This document shows positions 54,323 through 62,286 of a stretch of 64,000 bases of DNA, piece after piece. How positions within the stretch are numbered: position 1 is the stretch's first letter; each line of letters starts with the position of its first letter. The stretch spans positions 78,146-142,145 of the forward strand of contig PZPC01000003.1 of the NCBI GenBank assembly GCA_003045895.1. Direction: 5' to 3'. Both the position numbers and the translations under genes were made by a program. This DNA is from Bacteroidota bacterium (lineage in GTDB: Bacteria; Bacteroidota; Bacteroidia; Chitinophagales; Saprospiraceae). The notes below the pieces were generated by a model. That model did not search any database, was not told where the DNA came from, and worked only from the letters and a program-made list of their open reading frames with translations.

Positions 54323-55573
54323 TCAGGCTCCCGCTCGCAGCGTAGCCATTACCCCTTCGGCGGCCCGGCGACCGCTGCGCATGGCAGCGTCGAGTGAGCC
54401 GAACAACAACTGGTCGCCCGCCAGGAAGGTGTCTTCGGTAATCCGCGTGGCCGTCGGCTCATAGTCGTACGTAAGGTGATCCAGTTGCGGCAAGGCCCGT
54501 GGTATATCGTAGCGGCCCAGCGGTTCCAACGCCCAGTTGGGCTGACCCACCAGTTGGCGCAAATTGCGGGCGACCACCTCCTCGGCGTTCGCTTCGGTCG
54601 GAATAGCGCGGAGCGTAACCGACACCAACTGCTCCTTTTCAGGGGCGTAGCTGGGTGCCACCGTGGTGACCTCGCAAAAATTATTGACCAGGTTATCCCG
54701 ATCTTCCACCAGGGCAATGAGCCTGGGTGGCAGCACCGATTGTGGGCTGCGGTAGTACAGTGTCGTCGTCGATTCGTAGGGCGTACCTGCCCCCGCCAGG
54801 CGAGGCAGCAGCTGCCCGGGATCGGTGGCGATGACCAGGGCGTCGAAAGGGACGGCATCGCCTACATCCGTACGCACCTCCTTGCCTTCGATGCCTACGG
54901 CACGGGTGCGCAGGCGCAGGGTAGTTTGGTGTAATGCGGCGGCCAATTGTTCTGGAATAGCCCCCATCCCTTGTCCGGGTAGGGCCGCGTGCCCTTCGGC
55001 AAACATCTTAAAGACAAACTGCAGCATCGGCGCCGGCGTGCGGAGTTCATTTTCCAAAAATATACCCCCGAAGAAGGGCCGGAAGAAGGCGTTGATAAAT
55101 GGTTCCCCAAAGCCGTAATCCCGCAGGAATTGCAAGGTGGTGGGCTGTTGGTTGGCCGCAAAAAGCGTCGCCGTGTCGGCACGTTTCAGTTCCCGCGTCA
55201 TTTTCCAGACCAGCAATTTATCCCTGATGCTACCCACCGGCGACAGGGCGGCCGCAAAAAGCTGGCTGGGTTCCCGCAGCGGATCCACAACGGGAAAAGT
55301 CTGGCCATTGCGGCACACGACCGCGCCCGGCCGGAAACGGGCCAGCTGGAGAGCTTCGTAGTTTAGGTAACGCCGGGCCTCCTGGTAGGCGGTCAGCAGC
55401 ACCTGGAAGCCGTGATCGAGCGCAAACCCCCCAACCTGGTCGGTCTTGATGCGCCCCCCTACCCGGTCGGTTGCTTCCAGAATGGTGGGCTGGATGCCGT
55501 GCGCTTCCAGGTGGCGGGCCGCAACGAGCCCCGCTACACCAGCGCCAATGATTACTACTCGGGGTGCTTGCAT
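54323..55573 (-). CDS. FAD-dependent amine oxidase/phytoene desaturase-like oxidoreductase
   Basis: A 416-residue flavoprotein. The N-terminal dinucleotide-binding motif G10-A-G12-V-A-G15 follows VVII, with E33 to hold the ribose and RVGGRIKTD as the second FAD contact. The C-terminal FAD motif is [25 protein letters not shown]. The overall plan matches carotenoid-desaturase-like and protoporphyrinogen-oxidase-like enzymes. No crt genes are adjacent, so the substrate is open. ATG 55573 precedes the Rossmann motif directly and is preferred to a longer frame reaching 55618. Confidence 0.88.
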   Translation of the reverse strand: MQAPRVVIIGAGVAGLVAARHLEAHGIQPTILEATDRVGGRIKTDQVGGFALDHGFQVLLTAYQEARRYLNYEALQLARFRPGAVVCRNGQTFPVVDPLREPSQLFAAALSPVGSIRDKLLVWKMTRELKRADTATLFAANQQPTTLQFLRDYGFGEPFINAFFRPFFGGIFLENELRTPAPMLQFVFKMFAEGHAALPGQGMGAIPEQLAAALHQTTLRLRTRAVGIEGKEVRTDVGDAVPFDALVIATDPGQLLPRLAGAGTPYESTTTLYYRSPQSVLPPRLIALVEDRDNLVNNFCEVTTVAPSYAPEKEQLVSVTLRAIPTEANAEEVVARNLRQLVGQPNWALEPLGRYDIPRALPQLDHLTYDYEPTATRITEDTFLAGDQLLFGSLDAAMRSGRRAAEGVMATLRAGA

Positions 55574-55756
55574 GGTGATCACTTTTTTTTTGTCACTAAT
55601 GAAATGTTGCCGGGGCAAATATGTTGATTATTCTGAAAAATTAATGAACAGATTGGATGGCCATGCCGCATTGGGCGCTTAATTGCCACCGGAAGGGGTA
55701 AGATATGCCACAAAAATTGGCAGCGAAGGAAAATAACAACCTAAGGACCGAAATGC

Positions 55757-55787
55757 TTGGTATAAAAAGCCAGGCTTGTTAACTTTG
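55757..55787 (+). promoter_or_regulatory. promoter of the 53-residue membrane protein
   Basis: TTG at 55757-55759, 20-nt spacer, TAACTTTG at 55780-55787: both elements fit the Bacteroidota consensus. The ATG at 55803 follows 15 bases later. Confidence 0.65.
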
Positions 55788-55802
55788 CACAAAATTGAAA
55801 AG

Positions 55803-55964
55803 ATGAGTACGAAGACTGAAGATACGAGTACCCGCATGGACTGGTTGTTATTCCTGGGTTCTACCGCCATCATGGTGTTTATGTTGGCTTACGCCGACGA
55901 GTGGTTCTGGTTGGCGTTGCCTTTTTCCCTTACTTTTTTAGTGCGGGCTTTGCGGGCGATGTAA
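55803..55964 (+). CDS. 53-residue two-helix membrane protein
   Basis: A short protein with a charged N-terminus (MSTKTEDTSTRM), two hydrophobic helices separated by YADEW, and a basic end (RALRAM). It has its own good promoter and a strong terminator, which supports it being a real gene despite its size. No family is recognised. Confidence 0.65.
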   Translation: MSTKTEDTSTRMDWLLFLGSTAIMVFMLAYADEWFWLALPFSLTFLVRALRAM

Positions 55965-56021
55965 TAGTCAAAGACAAGAGGTAATTGGCCGGCAATAGTC
56001 AGGCCATTTTCTACAATTAAT

Positions 56022-56068
56022 AACGTCAAGGCCACGTAAAGCAATTTGCTTTACGTGGCCTTGACGTT
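56022..56068. terminator. 23-bp perfect palindrome, bidirectional terminator
   Basis: Arms at 56022-56044 and 56046-56068 pair perfectly about a single central base (a 4-5 base loop in practice). T follows on the right, and AAT/TTA on the left. It lies between a plus-strand and a minus-strand gene that converge. Confidence 0.8.
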
Positions 56069-56090
56069 TTGGCGTCAAACCCTTTTGGTG

Positions 56091-57392
56091 TTATTTAACC
56101 ACCACCTTGCGCACCACCTCCTGCCCGTTCGCCAGGGTGATCCGGGCCCAGTACATGCCGGCGGGCAACTGTGCTACGGCAATTCGGGGCTGGTTGCTTT
56201 GTAGCACCTGCCGGCCATTCAGGTCGAAGAGGGTGGTCATTTGCACCGGCTGCGGGCCCTGTACGGTGAACATCTCCCCCGCCGGATTAGGAGCCAATAC
56301 GATCGCGTCCGCTACGTCTGCCGCCTCCTGGGTAGGGGTAGCACAAGCCAACTGACTGATTTTGTCCCAGAGCAAGGGGTCGAAATCGGAAAGGGCCAGC
56401 AGACCACCACTGGCGTCGTTGCCCATGCGAACCACCACCAGCCCCTGAGAAGGAACCACGTAGATTTTCTGGTCGTTCTTACCCAGCGCCGCAAACATAT
56501 CGGCGGGTGCACTGGCGATGAGGGGTCCGCCAAAGGAGAACTGCAGGCCGGGCAGCTGGTAGCTCTCCTGCCCGTTGAGCCACCAGAGGTAGCCGTAGGC
56601 GGGGTTGATGTCCTGAGAAGGGGTGGTCATGGCCGTAAAATAATCCATATCCCCCAGTACGGTGGTGTTGTTCCACTGGCCCTGGTTCAGGATCAGGAGG
56701 CCGAAGCGGGCCATATCGCGTGCCCGACTGATAAACACCCGGTTGCTACCAATGCTCACGTAGGCGCCGAAGGCCCCGATTTTGTTGCCGATCCGGGAAG
56801 CGAAAAATTGATTTTCCGAAACGCCGGCAGCAGCGGCGATCACGTCGCCCAGCAGGGTATAGGGTGCGTTGTGGTAAGCCCAGCGGGTGCCTGGTGGCGC
56901 CAGGTAGGTGAGGCAAGCTGGCTCGGTGCAGTCGACATCACCGGTCAGGTCACTGAGGCCGGTGGTCATGGTGAGTTGGTGGCGGATGGTGATGGCCTGT
57001 TCCTGCTCGGGCGTGGTGCTGGTCCAGCCGGCCCCCAGGTAGTCTTGGGTGGCATCTTCGATGGCCAGCAGCCCTTCTTCCTGGGCAATGCCTACCATGG
57101 TAGCCATGAGGCTCTTGCCCGCCGAAGCCCAGTACCAGAGGCTGTCTTGGACAAAATCGTCGAAATACCACTCCACAACCCGCTTGCCATCCTTCAGAAT
57201 GAGGAAAGCTTTGGTGTGGCGCTCGCCGAGGAAGGTTTGCAGGTCATCCAGCGCCGGAGCGCACCACCCCAGGTCGGCGGGGTCGGTCGCTTGCCAGGTG
57301 TTGCCCAGCAAGGGTGGGAAGTACGGCGTTTGGGCAGTGGTCGGGCTTGCCAGGGCAAGCCAACTGAAGCAAAGGAGTAGAAATCTGATCAT
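56091..57392 (-). CDS. secreted class C beta-lactamase-like serine hydrolase with T9SS type A domain
   Basis: A 433-residue exported enzyme. It has a signal peptide (1-20, ending TTAQ). The serine hydrolase domain has S90-x-x-K93 (WASAGKS) and Y173-H-N175, the nucleophile and base motifs of class C beta-lactamases and DD-peptidases. The last 75 residues (from about IVLAPNPAGEMFTV) are a T9SS type A sorting domain with FDLNGRQVL and LPAGMYWARITLANGQ. It is likely an esterase or peptidase released to the surface rather than a resistance enzyme. It is a single gene ending at a strong terminator. Confidence 0.92.
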   Translation of the reverse strand: MIRFLLLCFSWLALASPTTAQTPYFPPLLGNTWQATDPADLGWCAPALDDLQTFLGERHTKAFLILKDGKRVVEWYFDDFVQDSLWYWASAGKSLMATMVGIAQEEGLLAIEDATQDYLGAGWTSTTPEQEQAITIRHQLTMTTGLSDLTGDVDCTEPACLTYLAPPGTRWAYHNAPYTLLGDVIAAAAGVSENQFFASRIGNKIGAFGAYVSIGSNRVFISRARDMARFGLLILNQGQWNNTTVLGDMDYFTAMTTPSQDINPAYGYLWWLNGQESYQLPGLQFSFGGPLIASAPADMFAALGKNDQKIYVVPSQGLVVVRMGNDASGGLLALSDFDPLLWDKISQLACATPTQEAADVADAIVLAPNPAGEMFTVQGPQPVQMTTLFDLNGRQVLQSNQPRIAVAQLPAGMYWARITLANGQEVVRKVVVK

Positions 57393-57556
57393 GGTGCGAA
57401 AGGGGTGTGATAATGGTTGATTTTGAAGATTAGATTAGAAAAAACAAGGAAGGTTTAACGATTAAATGTTAAGTTTACCGGTCGCCAGCTTGCGCCTCTT
57501 TGCCCGGGGAGTTAGCGAAAATGGCGGAACGCCTACCAACCAAAATCGTAATTTTT

Positions 57557-57928
57557 ATGGCCTCGTACTTCCAACAACGCCTGCGCAGCTTTGGTTATGC
57601 CTTCCAGGGGGTAGCTACCTTGTTTCGCACCCAAGCCCACGCCCGCATTCACCTGCTGGCGACTGTGCTGGTGCTGGGCCTCGCGGCGTATTTTGGCGTA
57701 AAAACCTGGGAATGGGCAGTTTTAATCGGCTGTATTACACTAGTTTTAGCCGCTGAAGCGTTTAATACTTCGATTGAATTCCTGACCGATCTGGTTTCGC
57801 CCGAGTACCATCCGTTGGCCGGCAAGGCCAAAGATACTGCAGCAGCGGCCGTTTTGCTTTGTGCACTCGGCGCGGTGGTGGTGGGGATGTTGGTTTTTTG
57901 GCCTTACGTGGCGGTGTTGCTGGAATAA
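57557..57928 (+). CDS. dgkA: diacylglycerol kinase family membrane protein
   Basis: A 123-residue membrane kinase of the DgkA family, which phosphorylates diacylglycerol or undecaprenol. The active-site stretch AEAFNTSIEFLTDLVSPEYH contains E67, N70 and E74, and KAKDTAAAAVL supplies D93. Three helices are predicted. The start at 57557 (MASYFQQRLRSFGYAF) matches the family; ATG 57521 in the same frame would add 12 residues. It precedes the b-type-cytochrome gene by 72 bases. Confidence 0.88.
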   Translation: MASYFQQRLRSFGYAFQGVATLFRTQAHARIHLLATVLVLGLAAYFGVKTWEWAVLIGCITLVLAAEAFNTSIEFLTDLVSPEYHPLAGKAKDTAAAAVLLCALGAVVVGMLVFWPYVAVLLE

Positions 57929-58000
57929 TAAAAAGAGGGCGGTTTGCTTCCGCTACCAGGTAACCTATTGTTTTTTTTACCGTATCCGACAAGAAAAGTC

Positions 58001-58867
58001 ATGACCCAAACGACCCATCGCATTTATATCGGTACTTTGGTTAGTATCGTTGTCCTGGTGTTTTTTTACCTGCTGTTCCATGGCTTATCCTACTACAATA
58101 CCTCCCTGGAGGAGCGTTTTTACCATCCGAATCACGACTGGTTTAAGCCCTCCGGAGCCATGGGGCACGGGCTGGGTATTGCCGGAACCCTGCTCATCCT
58201 GATCGGGGTATTTGGTTACCGGGCCAAGAAACGGTACCGTTGGCTGGCGCGTTTTGGCCGTTTGAAGTACTGGCTGGAATTTCATATTTTCCTGTGTAGC
58301 CTGGGGCCGGTGCTGATCTTGTTCCATACTGCCTTTAAATTTGGCGGTATCGTCTCGGTCAGTTTCTGGAGCATGATCGTCGTGGTGGCCAGTGGCATTG
58401 TGGGGCGGTTCATCTATGTGCAAATTCCCCGCACCATCGAAGGGCGGGAGCTGAGCCTGGCGGAATTGCAGCAAATGAAAAACCAGTTAAGTATGTCCCT
58501 GGCCGGTGTGGGCGGTGTGGCCGCATCCAACTACCAGGATCTACTCACCCGGGCCCAGGTTAAGGCGCCGCAGGAAGGTAACCTGTTGTCTCGGATTATT
58601 CGAAAGTACGGGGTGGATCGGGCGACCGTTCAGGAGCTGAAAGTGACGTTGCAACAACACCAAACTCCGCGACCAAAAATAAGGGAAGCGACCTACCTTC
58701 TGCGCAAAGAATTGTCGTTGGATAACCGGATTGAGCGGTTGCACGTGATGCAAAAACTATTTAAGTACTGGCACGTAGCCCACCTGCCGTTTGCGTTGAT
58801 CATGTTGTTTATCTTAGTGATCCACGTAGCCATCACGCTGGCTTTTGGCTACCGGTGGATTTTTTGA
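58001..58867 (+). CDS. predicted di-heme b-type membrane cytochrome
   Basis: A 288-residue protein with five predicted helices (about 8-29, 54-73, 92-112, 118-141 and 257-283) and a soluble, charged loop of about 110 residues between helices 4 and 5. Helices 3 and 5 each hold two histidines with 13 residues between them (H95/H109 and H261/H275). This HX13H pattern binds two b hemes in ferric reductases, NADPH oxidases and similar membrane cytochromes. H56 and H258 are extra candidates. No flavin domain is attached; the next gene supplies one. ATG 58001 is preferred to a frame opening at 57944. The heme assignment comes from the motif, not from a recognised family name. Confidence 0.65.
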   Translation: MTQTTHRIYIGTLVSIVVLVFFYLLFHGLSYYNTSLEERFYHPNHDWFKPSGAMGHGLGIAGTLLILIGVFGYRAKKRYRWLARFGRLKYWLEFHIFLCSLGPVLILFHTAFKFGGIVSVSFWSMIVVVASGIVGRFIYVQIPRTIEGRELSLAELQQMKNQLSMSLAGVGGVAASNYQDLLTRAQVKAPQEGNLLSRIIRKYGVDRATVQELKVTLQQHQTPRPKIREATYLLRKELSLDNRIERLHVMQKLFKYWHVAHLPFALIMLFILVIHVAITLAFGYRWIF

Positions 58868-58909
58868 GGCGTACAATTTTACCAGAATCAAGACTTAGTT
58901 AATATAAGT

Positions 58910-60238
58910 ATGCTAGTTGAACAGTTTATTATTTACGGGATCGTCTTTCTGCTGTGTCTGGTGGTGGTGTATGTTTATTTGAGCAAACAAAAAACCATCT
59001 CCAACACCACGGCGGCCAAAATTGTCCAGGCCAAGGCCGACGGAATCTACGAACCCGTGTCGCTGCATCCGTTCATCGATTTGGGCACCTGCATCAAGAG
59101 TGGTGCCTGCATCGAAGCCTGTCCGGAAAAGGACATCATCGGTATTGTCAACGGCCGGGCAGCCCTCGTTAATGCATCGGAATGTGTGGGGCATGGCGCT
59201 TGCTTTCACGCCTGTCCGGTAGAGGCTATTTCCCTCGTTATTGGTACCGAAAAGCGAGGGGTAGATTTGCCCCACCTCAACGAAAGCTACGAAACCAACG
59301 TCCAGGGTGTCTACATTGCAGGCGAACTGGGTGGTATGGGACTGATCAAAAACAGCGTGGAACAAGGCGAAGCAGCGATGAACAGCATCGCCAAAGCCCT
59401 CACCCATAAAGGGGGGCACAGCTACGATGTCATTATTGTAGGCGCCGGGCCAGCGGGCATTTCTGCTACGCTGACCGCCAAAAAACACGGCTTGAAATTT
59501 TTAACGCTGGAGCAAGATTCCCTGGGCGGGACGGTGTTCAATTTTCCCCGCTCCAAGGTCGTCATGACGGCCCCCATGAACCTGCCGCTTTACGGCAAAG
59601 TCAAACTCTTCAACACCAGTAAAGCCGAACTGCTGGATTTGTGGAAAGCCTCCCTGTCGAAAAACGACATCAAGATCCAGGAATACACCAAGGTGGAGCA
59701 GATCCGACTGTGTGGCGAGGAGTTTCACCTTACGACGAACAAAGGGGAGGAGTTGGTGACCAAAACAGTACTGCTGGCCATTGGCCGCAGAGGAAGCCCC
59801 CGGAAGCTGGGCGTAGCGGGCGAAGGGCTGGAAAAAGTAGCCTACCGCCTGCTCGAACCCGAACTGGTCGTGGACCAAAAAGTGATCGTCGTAGGTGGTG
59901 GTGATTCAGCCATCGAAGCGGCACTTTCGCTGTCGGCGCAAAACGAAGTGGTACTCAGCTACAGGAGTGATGCCTTTGCCCGGGTGAAAGCCCGCAACCG
60001 GGAACTTCTGGAAGAAGCAGTGCAAGCGGGCAAGATCAACCTGAAACTCAAGACAAACCTCGTGAATATTGACCAGAAATTGGTTACCTTAGCCATGCAG
60101 GAAACAGGGGGTACGGAAGTACTACCCAACGACCTGGTTTACATTTTTGCGGGGGGAGAGTTGCCTACCCAGTTTTTGGAGAAAGTAGGCATCCAGATCA
60201 TGAAGCGCTTTGGTTATACCGTTAAAAAACATAAATAA
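58910..60238 (+). CDS. membrane-anchored Fe-S flavoprotein, NAD(P)H oxidoreductase
   Basis: A 442-residue protein. One N-terminal helix (about 6-25) followed by lysines suggests a cytosolic body. Residues 58-110 are a two-cluster ferredoxin domain, but in each motif the second cysteine is replaced: C61-S64-C67-C71 and C92-H95-C98-C102. The rest is a thioredoxin-reductase-like two-dinucleotide flavoprotein with VGAGPAG at 177-183 and VVGGGDSAIEAAL near 324-336; the redox-active CxxC of true thioredoxin reductases is absent. The GVYIAGELGGMGLIKNSVEQG segment is typical of this Fe-S flavoprotein group. It lies between a predicted b cytochrome and a 23-heme cytochrome and would feed NAD(P)H electrons into that chain (inference). 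Confidence 0.85.
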   Translation: MLVEQFIIYGIVFLLCLVVVYVYLSKQKTISNTTAAKIVQAKADGIYEPVSLHPFIDLGTCIKSGACIEACPEKDIIGIVNGRAALVNASECVGHGACFHACPVEAISLVIGTEKRGVDLPHLNESYETNVQGVYIAGELGGMGLIKNSVEQGEAAMNSIAKALTHKGGHSYDVIIVGAGPAGISATLTAKKHGLKFLTLEQDSLGGTVFNFPRSKVVMTAPMNLPLYGKVKLFNTSKAELLDLWKASLSKNDIKIQEYTKVEQIRLCGEEFHLTTNKGEELVTKTVLLAIGRRGSPRKLGVAGEGLEKVAYRLLEPELVVDQKVIVVGGGDSAIEAALSLSAQNEVVLSYRSDAFARVKARNRELLEEAVQAGKINLKLKTNLVNIDQKLVTLAMQETGGTEVLPNDLVYIFAGGELPTQFLEKVGIQIMKRFGYTVKKHK

Positions 60239-60247
60239 ACTGAACTT

Positions 60248-62071
60248 TTGAGAATCGCCAGCCTTCTTTTCGCGGTCTTGCTGCTCTTGCCAGGAATGGA
60301 ATTGGCGGCACAAATATCTCCCGGGGATTTGTCCCGTGCGCACGCCCAACTGGAGGGCATCTCCAATTGTACCCAGTGCCACGTGCTGGGTGCGAAGGTG
60401 TCTAACGATAAGTGCCTGGCCTGCCACGATGAAATCAAAAGCCTGATCCAGTCAAAAGCGGGCTACCACGCTTCCCGCGACGTACGCGGAAAAGAATGCG
60501 CCAGCTGCCACAGCGATCACCACGGCCGCAATTTTGCGATGACGCGCTTCGACGAAGAAACCTTCAATCACCGGCTCACGGGTTACGAACTCACGGGCGC
60601 CCACCAGACCACCGACTGCCGGGCCTGCCACCAGCCGGATAACATCAACGATCGCGAACTGAAAGCCAGAAGCGGAACCTGGCTGGGGTTGGAAACCCGC
60701 TGTATCGATTGCCACGACGACGGCCACCAGCCTTCCCTCGGCAACGATTGCGCCCAGTGCCACACCACCACCAACTTCTCGCCAGCCTCCAAATTCGATC
60801 ACGCCAAGACGGATTTTCCACTCGTCGGGCAACACCTGACTGTGGCCTGTAAGGAATGCCATGCGACAGAAATTCGCCAGGGCAAACCAGTGCCCAAGTT
60901 CTCAAACATCGCTTTTGCCAATTGCAACAGTTGCCACGATGACCCCCACAACAGCCAACTGGGCACCAGTTGCAACCAGTGCCATACCGAACAGTCTTTT
61001 ACGGCCACCGCAGGGCTGAGTCGCTTCAACCACAACCAGACGGGGTTCCCCCTCAAGGGCCGCCACCGGCGGGTGGATTGCTTCAGTTGCCACCAGGCTA
61101 ACCTGCCGGCGAGCCGCATTTTTCAGGACAAGGCATTTATTCCTACCAACGACTGTGCCGCCTGCCACGCGGATGTACACGCCGGCAAGTTGGGTACGGC
61201 CTGCGCCGATTGCCACACCGAGGAAGGGTTTCGGGGGCGAATGGATCCCTATAAATTCGACCACAACCGGACCAGCTTCGCCCTCGCAGGCAAACACCAG
61301 GCCGTAGACTGCCGCAAGTGTCACGTGTCGGATCGGATGACCGACCCCCTGCCACACAATACCTGTGCGGCCTGCCACCAGGATTATCACCAAGGCGATT
61401 TTGCCACCGCAGGCCGATCGCCGGATTGCGTAGAATGCCACGCCGAAACAGGCTTTTCGCCCAGCTTGTTTACCCTCGAAGACCACGCCAAAACAGCGTT
61501 CCCGCTGGACGGAGGTCATTTGGCAACCCCCTGCTTTGCTTGTCATTTGACCGGCGATAAATGGCGCTTCAAGGACATCGGCAACCGCTGCGTAGACTGC
61601 CACGAAGACGTACACAAAGGGGAGATCAATACCAAATATTACCCCCTCCAGGCCTGCGAAAATTGCCACGTGACAACAGCCTGGCTGGGTGACAACAAGT
61701 TTGACCACAACCAGACGACCTTCGCCCTGCAAGGCGAGCACCTGAATACCGCCTGTGCCGCCTGCCACCAACAGGACGCCGAAAAACCCCACGGCCGGTT
61801 TGCTGGCCTGGCCCAGGCGTGTACCGCTTGCCACGAAAACATCCACGGCAACCAGTTTGAAAAGGCCGGGCAGACCGATTGCACCCGTTGCCACAGTTTT
61901 GCTGCCGGGTGGGAAGCGACCTACTTCAACCACAACCTGACACCATTTCCCCTCACCGGCAAGCACGCCGAAGTAGCGTGCAGCGCCTGTCACCTAGAGA
62001 CAGTAGTACAGGGCGTAGCCACGGTAACGTACAAATTGGAACGTTTCGAGTGCCGGGATTGCCACGAGTAG
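60248..62071 (+). CDS. 23-heme c-type cytochrome
   Basis: A 607-residue exported multiheme cytochrome with 23 CxxCH motifs, the first (CTQCH) near residue 41 and the last (CRDCH) four residues from the end. The chain is modular: seven copies of the pattern FxHxxTxFPLxGxH, then about five residues, then CxxCH, each followed by two or three more hemes. The histidines of FxH and GxH are likely distal ligands. A signal peptide (1-21, ending ELAAQ) follows a TTG start at 60248, since no ATG precedes it. The gene starts 9 bases after the flavoprotein stop, so they are co-transcribed. It would sit in the periplasm or on the surface as an electron wire. Confidence 0.95.
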   Translation: MRIASLLFAVLLLLPGMELAAQISPGDLSRAHAQLEGISNCTQCHVLGAKVSNDKCLACHDEIKSLIQSKAGYHASRDVRGKECASCHSDHHGRNFAMTRFDEETFNHRLTGYELTGAHQTTDCRACHQPDNINDRELKARSGTWLGLETRCIDCHDDGHQPSLGNDCAQCHTTTNFSPASKFDHAKTDFPLVGQHLTVACKECHATEIRQGKPVPKFSNIAFANCNSCHDDPHNSQLGTSCNQCHTEQSFTATAGLSRFNHNQTGFPLKGRHRRVDCFSCHQANLPASRIFQDKAFIPTNDCAACHADVHAGKLGTACADCHTEEGFRGRMDPYKFDHNRTSFALAGKHQAVDCRKCHVSDRMTDPLPHNTCAACHQDYHQGDFATAGRSPDCVECHAETGFSPSLFTLEDHAKTAFPLDGGHLATPCFACHLTGDKWRFKDIGNRCVDCHEDVHKGEINTKYYPLQACENCHVTTAWLGDNKFDHNQTTFALQGEHLNTACAACHQQDAEKPHGRFAGLAQACTACHENIHGNQFEKAGQTDCTRCHSFAAGWEATYFNHNLTPFPLTGKHAEVACSACHLETVVQGVATVTYKLERFECRDCHE

Positions 62072-62148
62072 TATAACCGTTCTGGACCGTTTTATGGCCG
62101 TTCAGTAAATCAACTGCCCACTGGTGTCGCTTTATGAAAATAAAATTA

Positions 62149-62156
62149 TATATTTG
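62149..62156 (+). promoter_or_regulatory. candidate -7 element for the second multiheme cytochrome
   Basis: TATATTTG matches TAnnTTTG exactly in a 215-base gap between the two cytochrome genes; no TTG stands at the right -33 distance. If used, the leader would be about 125 nt. Confidence 0.35.
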
Positions 62157-62286
62157 CCCATACGCTGCCAAGGCATAACAATATGCGGGTAGCATACAAA
62201 CCTTTATAGTCAAGCAATAGTAAGCTCCCCAGGCTCAACCCTACGTAGTATATTGCCACGTAGGCACATTGTCTTAACAAAAGGAA

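Noticed and set aside
56091..57392. Antibiotic-resistance beta-lactamase
   Set aside because: The SxxK and YxN motifs show the fold only; the T9SS sorting domain points to a secreted esterase/peptidase-type enzyme.
60902..61993. 363-residue minus-strand open frame
   Set aside because: It is antisense to the 23-heme cytochrome, whose heme motifs are unmistakable.
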